This document shows positions 1 through 5,597 of a stretch of DNA of 5,657 bases, piece by piece. Location of the stretch: assembly GCA_934615145.1 (NCBI GenBank), contig CAKTTM010000131.1, positions 1 to 5,657 on the forward strand, read 5' to 3'. This stretch comes from an uncultured Clostridia bacterium (lineage in GTDB: Bacteria > Bacillota > Clostridia > Christensenellales > Aristaeellaceae). Each line of letters starts with the position of its first letter. The first letter of the stretch is position 1. The notes under the pieces were generated by a model. It was not told the DNA's origin, did no database searches, and was given only the letters and a program-made list of their open reading frames with translations. The translations under genes were made by a program, and so were the position numbers.

Positions 1-1634
1 GGCAGCTGCACGCCCGTCCTGGTGGTCAGGCCCATTTGCGCCGCGTACTTGTACAATAAATTGCTGCCCGTTTTGCCATAGAGTCTGGCCGCAATGGTAT
101 AGAAGAAATAGTTGCAGGAGTTCTTCAGGCCGCCCACTACATTGAGATCGGCATGCTTGTACAGCTGATTGCGCGGTATCCAGCAGCGCGGGGCATCCTC
201 GTCCTTCTCAGTGTACTCCTTGAAAAAGCCCTGATCGGATATCGTCTGTGTGGTACCCAGCTTGCCATAGGTCAGCGCCGCCATAGCCGGCACCATCTTA
301 AAGATGGAGCCGGGCTCGGAGCGGGACTGTATGCAATAGTTATTGAGTATGTTGCGCGGATCCTTGAGGATCTCAATGGCAGGCGCGCCGCCCGCCACCA
401 GGGCATTAAGATCATAGGTGGGATAGTTGGCCATAGCCAGCACCTTGCCGGTGTTGACATTCACCACCATCATGGCGCCGGTCTGGGCCAGTTTCAGCGG
501 GAAGAGACCAAAGTCGCGATCCTCCATCTTGACGCGGTTGGCCTCGCGCCAGGCATCCTGGAACATGCGCTTCTCCTGCTCGGCGCGGGTCTCCGCGATG
601 TTCTTGGCCAGGGCGCGCTCTGCCACCTGCTGGTAGCTTGACAGCAGCGTCAGCTTGACATTGTTGCCGTTGGCGGGCTCAGTATAGCTTAGCTGGCGCA
701 TCAGACGGCCAGAGTTGTCGCGCTCCATCACTCGGCTGCCTGTCCGGCTGCTGACGCTGGCGGTGAGCCAGTTCTCCATGCTCTTTTCCACGCCGTCCTT
801 GCCGATCGTGTCGTTGAGCGCGTAGCCCAAGGGCTTCAAGTCAGTCTTATAGCTTTCAAAGTCGCTGATGGGGCCCACATAGCCTATCACCTGGGAGGCC
901 AGGTTGGCGCGCGGGTAAACGCGCTTCTCCCCCACCTCGATATCCATGCCGGCCAGCACCATGCTGCGCCCCACCACCTCGCTGACAGCGGCAAAGGGCA
1001 CATCCTTGGCGATGACGACAGGCAGTGAGTTGAAAATGTTCATCTGCATCTCGGAATAGACTGACATGACTTTAAGGATGGTCTCCTCATCCAGGTCCTT
1101 GTCCCTCAGCTGGTAGGTGCCCAGCAGGCTCTCATAGCAGCTTTCAGCCGTGGGGAACCGGGTCAGGTTGGCAAAGCTGTGGTTGCCCCGCCACTGAGAC
1201 TCACGTATCTCCAGGGTGCGCTGGGTGACGCCGCTGCCAAAGTTGAACAGCCACTCCTGGGTCTCCGGATCCTTTTCGATGACAAACTTGGTGCTCAGCT
1301 GCGCGCCATGCTTTTCAATGATGTCAATGGTCTCCAGAATAGCCTTGGTGAAGGCCGCGTAGTCCGCCTGTCTATTTTGCTGGCCGGTGCGGTAGAAAGT
1401 GATGTTGTAGATGTCCTGGCTGTGCGCCAGCACCACGGAATCCGCGTCGGTGATGGTGCCCCGCTGGCCTGTCAGGCGGATGGTGCGCGTGCGGTTGTCG
1501 CCGCTGGTCACCTGATACTCATCCGCGCGGCTGACCTGCAGGCTGTAGAGCCTGCCGATCAGCACGGCAAATAATAGGACGCACAGCGCCGCAAACCATA
1601 CGAAGCGTCTGCTGATCCTCTTTTCAAACTTCAT
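1..1634 (-). CDS. mrdA: Penicillin-binding protein 2, class B transpeptidase (partial, 3' end missing)
   Basis: This is the monofunctional D,D-transpeptidase of the rod elongation complex, which cross-links new peptidoglycan on the outer face of the membrane. My own translation from the ATG at 1634-1632 is open for 544 codons to the window edge. Residues 1-10 are basic and about 11-28 form one membrane anchor. The RG-x-I pedestal motif follows at 58-61, and the family-typical YPRANLASQVIGYVG at 240-254. The transpeptidase domain starts near 386. The active-site SIFK (SxxK) has Ser443 and Lys446, and SCN (SxN) is at 506-508. The third motif, KTG, should lie well beyond the left edge, so much of the catalytic domain is missing. 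The start overlaps the mreD end by 11 bp and has its own GAGGAG site 7 nt upstream. Family assignment is secure. The choice of PBP2 over another class B protein rests mainly on the mreBCD context. Confidence 0.93.
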   Translation of the reverse strand, partial: MKFEKRISRRFVWFAALCVLLFAVLIGRLYSLQVSRADEYQVTSGDNRTRTIRLTGQRGTITDADSVVLAHSQDIYNITFYRTGQQNRQADYAAFTKAILETIDIIEKHGAQLSTKFVIEKDPETQEWLFNFGSGVTQRTLEIRESQWRGNHSFANLTRFPTAESCYESLLGTYQLRDKDLDEETILKVMSVYSEMQMNIFNSLPVVIAKDVPFAAVSEVVGRSMVLAGMDIEVGEKRVYPRANLASQVIGYVGPISDFESYKTDLKPLGYALNDTIGKDGVEKSMENWLTASVSSRTGSRVMERDNSGRLMRQLSYTEPANGNNVKLTLLSSYQQVAERALAKNIAETRAEQEKRMFQDAWREANRVKMEDRDFGLFPLKLAQTGAMMVVNVNTGKVLAMANYPTYDLNALVAGGAPAIEILKDPRNILNNYCIQSRSEPGSIFKMVPAMAALTYGKLGTTQTISDQGFFKEYTEKDEDAPRCWIPRNQLYKHADLNVVGGLKNSCNYFFYTIAARLYGKTGSNLLYKYAAQMGLTTRTGVQL

Positions 1635-2466
1635 CTGTCTTCTCCTCGGGTCCGGGCTCGGTCGGGCTGTCTTCTGCCTTGACGATCGGCGCCAAGTCCG
1701 GCGTCATCGGCACGGCGATCTGCTTTAGGTCAGGCAGGTCGGGCACCAGGGCGATCTGGTCCAGCGCCTTGTCGGTGATGTCGATGCTCTGCTGGCCGTC
1801 CAGCTGGGCCTTGCGGCTGCGCCACTGGTACATGCCCAGGAAGGCGCGCGCCGGAAACATGATCAAACTGGCCAGGGCGGTGTAGAGCAGGGTGATCATG
1901 AGCCGCCGGATATGCGTCATGCCGATGGCGATACCGCCTAGCGCAAAGTATAGCATCATCACCACTTCAAACAAAGCGGTCAGCATCAGGGCATTGAGCA
2001 GTATGCGCAGGTGCGGGTCCCTGTCGTCGGCAGTCACACGCCTAAAGGATAGGCGAAAGCGCTTGCGCTGGTAGGGGTTGGCGATATTGGCGGCGCCCCG
2101 TTCGGCCTGCCGCTGGGCGATGCGGATGCGCATCAGCTCGCGCTTGATGTCACTCATGTCCGCAAATATCTGTGCGCAGAGCAGGGCCAAGGCAGGATAG
2201 ATGACCAGGTTGATGGTCTCCATGTTGGTGGCCAGGCTGTCGAGCAGGATGCCAAACACGGCCCCGCTGGCAAATGCGTACTTCTTGCCCAATGACACTG
2301 TCAGGATGGCGATGCATATCATCATCACATTGGGCACCAGGCCCATGAATTTCAGATGTGGCATCACCGACACCTGGATCAGATAGCACAGCAGCACCAG
2401 GAAGGCCACCTTGGCCAGCTTGATAAAGGCCGCGGCAAAGCCATCTTTCCTGCGCGGGCGCTTCAT
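1624..2466 (-). CDS. mreD: Rod shape-determining membrane protein MreD, long form
   Basis: MreD is the polytopic membrane partner of MreC in the elongation complex. The 280 residues hold about six hydrophobic segments, near 15-35, 43-60, 63-79, 85-104, 153-179 and 186-207. Lys/Arg-rich stretches at 1-17, 60-62 and 107-143 fit a topology with both ends in the cytoplasm. The usual MreD has about 160-180 residues. The extra length here is a basic loop of about 48 residues between membrane segments 4 and 5, and a hydrophilic tail of about 70 residues rich in Pro, Asp and Glu that ends in TDEV. Sequence similarity within MreD is low, so the call rests on hydrophobic pattern, N-terminal family resemblance and position between mreC and PBP2. 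The ATG shares one base with the mreC stop (TGATG), with GAGGA 6 nt upstream, so translation is probably coupled. Confidence 0.9.
   Translation of the reverse strand: MKRPRRKDGFAAAFIKLAKVAFLVLLCYLIQVSVMPHLKFMGLVPNVMMICIAILTVSLGKKYAFASGAVFGILLDSLATNMETINLVIYPALALLCAQIFADMSDIKRELMRIRIAQRQAERGAANIANPYQRKRFRLSFRRVTADDRDPHLRILLNALMLTALFEVVMMLYFALGGIAIGMTHIRRLMITLLYTALASLIMFPARAFLGMYQWRSRKAQLDGQQSIDITDKALDQIALVPDLPDLKQIAVPMTPDLAPIVKAEDSPTEPGPEEKTDEV
1642..1647 (-). promoter_or_regulatory. Ribosome binding site of the PBP2 gene, inside mreD
   Basis: GAGGAG lies within the last codons of mreD, 7 nt before the ATG at 1634-1632. It fixes the start of the truncated PBP2 gene and implies that ribosomes finishing mreD can restart directly on PBP2. 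Confidence 0.75.
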
Positions 2467-3725
2467 CAGTCGTCCTCTTCCACGGTCATCTGATCCACTG
2501 AGAAGGTGGGCGAGGGCAGCGGCGTGGGGCTGGGCTCCGGCGTCGGGTCGGGCGTTGGGCTGCCGTCGACCACCGGGCGCATGTTGTAGGCATAGGCCTC
2601 AGGCACCTGTGTCGCATTGGGATCAGGGCTGGGGCTGGGCGTGGGCGAAGGGGTAGGGCTGGGCGTCGGGCTGGGCGTGGCCGGCAGCTCGCCATCCGGG
2701 CCGGGGGTCAGCTCCGGCTCCTTCTGGCCAATCAGGGTGGGCACCGGACGCAGCTCCGGGATGGGCTCAAAGCTGGGCGCGATGATCTCACCCGCGGCTG
2801 AGGACTGGGCGATGGAGGGGCGGTAGCGATAGACGATCACATATTCCATGTGGTCAAAGTCGGCCTCGGGCTCCACCACGATGAACTGCTTGTTGTCGTC
2901 CAGGCCGCGCGTGCTCTCGCGCACCTTGCCGATGGGTATGCCCTTGGGAAAGGGCAAATCCTTGCCGGAGGTCACCACCAGGTCGCCCGGGCGGGGCAGG
3001 CTGGTGTATTTGACATAGTACATGCGCGTGGCATACTCGCCGTCAATGGCCAGTGTCCCCTTGATGGAGCCCTCATCACGGCTGGAGGTGATCAGCGCCG
3101 GTATCTGGCTGTTGGAGTCCACGATGCAGCGCACATTGGACCGGTCCTTGGTCACATTGAAGGTATAGCCCACCAGCGCGCCCGGTTGGACGACCGCCAT
3201 GTGTTCCTCCACCCCATCATCGCTGCCCACATCGATGGTCAGCACCATGGTGTAATTGCTGGTGTCTCCGCCGATCACATTGGCCTGGATGCCATTGAGG
3301 TCAGGGTTACGGCCCAGCTCATCGCTGATGTTGGCCTGCTCCTGCAGTTGGCGGCGCAGCTCATCGGCCAGCATGGCACGGTCGGTCATCTCGTCATACT
3401 TGAGCCGCAGCTGTTCATACTCGTACATCAGGTTGTCCTGCAGCTTGAGCTTGCGCAGGTAGTTGACCACGCCGTCGGTAGCGCCGGCAAAGCCATTCTG
3501 TATCGGCGTGATAAAGCGCGCTACCAGCTGGCGAGGCGCATTGAGAAAGCCAAGATCGGGGAAAAAGCTGGCGGCGATCATCATCACGATCACCAGCAGC
3601 AGCGCCGTCACCAGGCCATAGCCGCTCAGGCGAAGGATGGTGCGCTGGCGCTCACTGCCGCTTTGCTCGCGCAGGCGCTTCTTGCCCGGCTTGCTGGCTT
3701 TTACTTTGGTAGGCTTCTTCTTCAT
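2466..3725 (-). CDS. mreC: Cell shape-determining protein MreC with Pro/Ser/Thr-rich tail
   Basis: MreC is a bitopic membrane protein that organises PBP2 and links it to MreD and MreB. The 419 residues start with a Lys/Arg-rich cytoplasmic end (1-29), then one membrane span near 33-55. A helical, probably coiled-coil segment follows at about 85-133, then the extracytoplasmic beta domain at about 144-300. Family landmarks in that domain are the DVGSDDGV region near 165-172, GALVGYT at 182-188, GDLVVTSGKDLPFPKGIPIG at 247-266, and the terminal VIVYR strand. About 120 residues follow the normal end. They include a repeated Thr-Pro-Ser-Pro block at about 350-367 and a second Pro-rich block at 389-407, and they end in acidic residues. 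Standard MreC is about 270-300 residues, so the tail accounts for the extra size. The ATG overlaps the mreB stop (ATGA). Its ribosome binding site is weak, pointing to coupling with mreB. Confidence 0.95.
   Translation of the reverse strand: MKKKPTKVKASKPGKKRLREQSGSERQRTILRLSGYGLVTALLLVIVMMIAASFFPDLGFLNAPRQLVARFITPIQNGFAGATDGVVNYLRKLKLQDNLMYEYEQLRLKYDEMTDRAMLADELRRQLQEQANISDELGRNPDLNGIQANVIGGDTSNYTMVLTIDVGSDDGVEEHMAVVQPGALVGYTFNVTKDRSNVRCIVDSNSQIPALITSSRDEGSIKGTLAIDGEYATRMYYVKYTSLPRPGDLVVTSGKDLPFPKGIPIGKVRESTRGLDDNKQFIVVEPEADFDHMEYVIVYRYRPSIAQSSAAGEIIAPSFEPIPELRPVPTLIGQKEPELTPGPDGELPATPSPTPSPTPSPTPSPSPDPNATQVPEAYAYNMRPVVDGSPTPDPTPEPSPTPLPSPTFSVDQMTVEEDD
2501..2684 (+). repeat. Low-complexity G-tract region encoding the MreC Pro-rich tail
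   Basis: The plus strand holds two dense clusters of GGG or GGGG runs. One, at 2626-2675, has nine runs separated by 2-5 nt. The other, at 2508-2559, has seven. The coding strand is correspondingly C-rich and specifies Pro, Ser and Thr repeats in MreC. Both clusters meet the usual pattern for possible G-quadruplex formation on the template strand. Whether they fold is not shown by the sequence. Confidence 0.7.
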
Positions 3726-4762
3726 TCGTTCTCATCGCGCATGAAGGTCGAGCGACCAATGCGCGGCAGCAGGTTGACATTCTCCGCCAGATGGCCCACG
3801 CCCACTGCGGCGCAGGTCATGGCGTCCTTGGCCAGCATCACGGGCAGGCCCAGCTCGCTGGCCAGGTAGCGGTCGATGCCATACAGCTGCGATCCGCCGC
3901 CCATCAGGTAGATGCCCTTGCGCAGGATATCGCCTGCCAGCTCCGGCGGTGCCTTGTCCAGCACATCGCGGATGGCCTTGAGTATCTGGCGGCAGGGCGC
4001 GTGCAGGGCCTCGTAGATCTTGGTGGCGGTGATTTCCGCCGTCTGGGGCAGGCCGGTGATGATGTCGCGCCCCCTGATCATCACCTTGCGCTCTTCCTTG
4101 AGCGGCAGGGCAGAGCCCCAGTCGATCTTGACATCCTCGGCCATGCGGTCGCCGATGAGCATGTTGTAGTCGTGCTTGATGTAGTTGATCACTGCCTCAT
4201 CCATCTTGATGCCGCCGGTCATCACCGACTTGGAGCCCACGATGCCGCCGATGGAGATGATGGCCACCTCGGTGGTGCCGCCGCCGATGTCCACCACCAT
4301 GCTGCCCTCCGGCGCAAAGACGGGCAGGCCGGAGCCCAGCGCCGAGGCAAAGGGCTTCTCGATCAGATGAATGGCGTTGCGGCGGATGCCGGCCGCCAGC
4401 GCCGCCTCGCGCACCACGCGCTTTTCCACCGCGGAGATGCGGCAGGGCACCGTGATGAAGGCGCGGGGCTTGACCAAGTGCGACACGCCGATGGCCTTGC
4501 GGATAAAAAAGCGCAGGATGGACTCGGTCATGTCATATTCCTTGATGGTGCCGTCCTGCAGTGGGCGTACCGCCACATCACCGCCGGAGGTGCGCCCCAC
4601 CATCACCCTGGCATCCTGACCAATGGCCTTGATGGTGCGCCGGGCAGACCCTGAGACGATCAGCAAGGTAGGCTCGTTGATCACGATGCCTTTCTTGCGA
4701 ACATACACCAGCGTGTTCGAAGTCCCCAGATCGATTCCTAAATCGGGCGCGATGATGGCCAT
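3722..4762 (-). CDS. mreB: Actin-like rod shape-determining protein MreB, divergent
   Basis: MreB is the ATP-binding actin homologue that forms membrane-bound filaments and guides wall synthesis. The 346-residue length is normal. The phosphate-1 motif is DLGTSNTLVY at 11-20, phosphate-2 is DIGGGTTEVA at 158-167, and the adenosine motif is MGGGSQLYGID at 287-297. The hydrophobic membrane-binding loop corresponds to SHLVKP near 94-99. Several normally fixed sites differ. Most notably LIEKPFASALG at 133-143 replaces the family LIEEPMAAAIG, putting Lys136 where the catalytic Glu sits in studied MreB proteins. Also altered are DGTIKEYD (70-77), GGIKMDEA (183-190) and GDRMAED (204-210). The ATG lies 9 bp after the maf stop, with AGGA overlapping that stop 7 nt upstream. 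The frame is intact, so this is not an obvious pseudogene. A Mbl- or MreBH-like paralogue is possible, but the adjacent mreC and mreD favour MreB. Confidence 0.95.
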   Translation of the reverse strand: MAIIAPDLGIDLGTSNTLVYVRKKGIVINEPTLLIVSGSARRTIKAIGQDARVMVGRTSGGDVAVRPLQDGTIKEYDMTESILRFFIRKAIGVSHLVKPRAFITVPCRISAVEKRVVREAALAAGIRRNAIHLIEKPFASALGSGLPVFAPEGSMVVDIGGGTTEVAIISIGGIVGSKSVMTGGIKMDEAVINYIKHDYNMLIGDRMAEDVKIDWGSALPLKEERKVMIRGRDIITGLPQTAEITATKIYEALHAPCRQILKAIRDVLDKAPPELAGDILRKGIYLMGGGSQLYGIDRYLASELGLPVMLAKDAMTCAAVGVGHLAENVNLLPRIGRSTFMRDENE

Positions 4763-4771
4763 AAATCGTTC

Positions 4772-5347
4772 CTATCCCAGTATTTGGCAGCCTGCCAGAT
4801 CGAGCAGCTCGCGCAGCGTCTGCAGCGGCAGCCCGATGACATTGGAGGGGCTGCCCTGTATCTCGCTGACGAATAGGCCCGCGATGCCCTGCAAGGCATA
4901 GGCGCCGGCCTTGTCCATGGGTTCGCCGGTGGCAATGTAGTCAAGCATCATCTGCTCACTCAGCCGCGCCATGCGCACGCGCGTCTCCACATGGCGCACC
5001 AGCGCCACATCCCGAGCGGCATCATAGACACAAAGGCCGGAGTAGACAGAGTGCCAGCTGTCTGAGAGCAGGCGCAACATGCGCAGCGCGTCCTGCGCGT
5101 CAATCGGCTTGCCCAGCGTCTGTCCCTTGGCATAGACCAGGGTGTCGGCACCGATGATCAGCTTGTCCGGGTGGCGTGCCGCCACCGCTCGGGCCTTGCG
5201 TTCCGCCAGGGTGGATACCACCTCACCAGGCGAGCCTGACAGATGCTCATCCACAGGCTGGACGCAGACCTCAAAGCTAAGGCCCACAGACCGCAGCAGA
5301 TCCTGCCGCCTGGGAGAAGAGGATGCCAGTACAATCTGCCGTGTCAA
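4772..5347 (-). CDS. maf: Maf-family nucleoside triphosphate pyrophosphatase (TTG start)
   Basis: Maf proteins hydrolyse non-canonical or surplus nucleoside triphosphates to the monophosphate and pyrophosphate in the cytoplasm. The 191 residues match the usual length of about 190-200. Visible motifs are SSSPRR at 9-14, LAERKA at 48-53, GADTLVY at 66-72 with Asp68 as the expected catalytic base, KP at 80-81, GEPMDKAGAY at 141-150 and NVIGLPL at 169-175. SPRR resembles the dTTP/UTP pyrophosphatase branch (E. coli YhdE) rather than the m7GTP branch (YceF), but substrate is inferred. I chose the TTG at 5347-5345 because GGAGGAGGAG lies 9 nt upstream. The longer frame from the TTG at 5374 would put that site inside the gene and adds a non-family Gly-rich leader. 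It is the first gene after the promoter and leads directly into mreB. The radC gene often found between maf and mreB in Firmicutes is absent. Confidence 0.94.
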   Translation of the reverse strand: MTRQIVLASSSPRRQDLLRSVGLSFEVCVQPVDEHLSGSPGEVVSTLAERKARAVAARHPDKLIIGADTLVYAKGQTLGKPIDAQDALRMLRLLSDSWHSVYSGLCVYDAARDVALVRHVETRVRMARLSEQMMLDYIATGEPMDKAGAYALQGIAGLFVSEIQGSPSNVIGLPLQTLRELLDLAGCQILG

Positions 5348-5355
5348 GTCGCCAT

Positions 5356-5365
5356 CTCCTCCTCC
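5356..5365 (-). promoter_or_regulatory. Strong ribosome binding site of maf
   Basis: GGAGGAGGAG is an extended match to the anti-Shine-Dalgarno sequence. Counting from the last A of GGAGGAGGA, the gap to the TTG at 5347 is 9 nt. It decides the maf start against the upstream in-frame TTG at 5374. Confidence 0.85.
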
Positions 5366-5379
5366 AGGGTGCAAGGGTA

Positions 5380-5388
5380 ATTATAACA
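5380..5388 (-). promoter_or_regulatory. Extended -10 promoter element for the maf-mreBCD-PBP2 operon
   Basis: On the minus strand the sequence is TGTTATAAT: a perfect TATAAT hexamer with the TG of an extended -10 one base upstream. No good -35 hexamer is found 16-18 nt further up, which fits an extended -10 promoter of the main sigma factor. The start of transcription would be near 5373, giving a leader of about 26 nt that contains the maf ribosome binding site. Genes downstream have no spacing for another promoter, so this may drive the whole operon, unless transcription also reads in from tatD. Confidence 0.6.
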
Positions 5389-5421
5389 TGGAAGGCACAT
5401 AAATGGGTAGTCCGTTCGCAC

Positions 5422-5455
5422 TTTGTTCATCAATCAGCAACACAACCTGAACAAA
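5422..5455. repeat. 8-bp inverted repeat upstream of the maf promoter
   Basis: TTTGTTCA at 5422-5429 and TGAACAAA at 5448-5455 are perfect inverted arms 18 nt apart. The element sits about 50-80 bp before the predicted transcription start. It could be a two-half-site protein binding site or a weak hairpin after tatD. There is no T-tract behind it on the minus strand, so an intrinsic terminator is unlikely. No regulator can be named. Confidence 0.4.
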
Positions 5456-5472
5456 AGCGCAACAAGCCTGGT

Positions 5473-5580
5473 CTACCCCGGCAGCCGGAACAGCCTGGCC
5501 GCGTTGTCATAGGTCAAGTCTGCCATTTGCGGCGCGCTCATGCCGCGCAGCTGGGCCAGCAGCTCGCACACATGGCGCAC
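5473..5580 (-). CDS. tatD: TatD-family metal-dependent hydrolase, C-terminal end (partial)
   Basis: The minus strand encodes a 35-residue end. VRHVCELLAQLRGM is followed by MADLTYDNAARLFRL and a TAG stop at 5475-5473. The pattern 'hydrophobic helix, A-x-LRGMS, then T-x-x-NA-x-RLF' is typical of the last two helices of TatD hydrolases, TIM-barrel enzymes with DNase activity and roles in nucleic acid turnover. Nothing of the metal-binding barrel is in the window, so another amidohydrolase is possible. Upstream of 5580 the frame runs into the second repeat copy and meets an in-frame stop at 5634-5632. The true N-terminal part is therefore not joined here. Stop to maf start is 125 bp, with a promoter between, so it may be a separate transcription unit. 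Confidence 0.6.
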   Translation of the reverse strand: MRHVCELLAQLRGMSAPQMADLTYDNAARLFRLPG

Positions 5581-5597
5581 AGCGCAACAAGCCTGGT

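Noticed and set aside
66..74. KTG triplet in PBP2 (residues 521-523) as the third catalytic motif
   Set aside because: It lies only 13 residues after SCN. In class B proteins the catalytic KTG comes some 150 residues after SxN, so this is a chance match in a helix and the real motif is outside the window.
153..641. 162-codon plus-strand open frame opposite PBP2
   Set aside because: It is antisense to the PBP2 catalytic domain, whose SxxK and SxN motifs prove the minus-strand frame.
2850..3869. 339-codon plus-strand open frame opposite mreC and the end of mreB
   Set aside because: It is antisense to well-recognised genes. Its composition (His, Ala, Gln, Gly rich) is what GC-rich coding sequence gives on the opposite strand, and it matches no family I know.
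3791..4654. 287-codon plus-strand open frame opposite mreB
   Set aside because: It is a mirror of mreB codons with a runaway His, Asp and Gly composition. No ribosome binding site or domain pattern was seen.
5344..5355. Tiny leader frame ATG-GCG-ACT-TGA overlapping the maf TTG start
   Set aside because: Only three codons long, and its ATG is too close to the Shine-Dalgarno sequence to be a good start. Most likely chance, though its stop overlaps the maf start.
5345..5374. Maf starting at the upstream TTG (5374), giving 200 residues
   Set aside because: The added nine residues are Gly-rich, unlike the family, and are encoded by the ribosome binding site itself.
5422..5472. Intrinsic terminator after the TatD-like gene
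   Set aside because: The only inverted repeat is AT-rich with an 18-nt loop and is not followed by a T-run on the minus strand.
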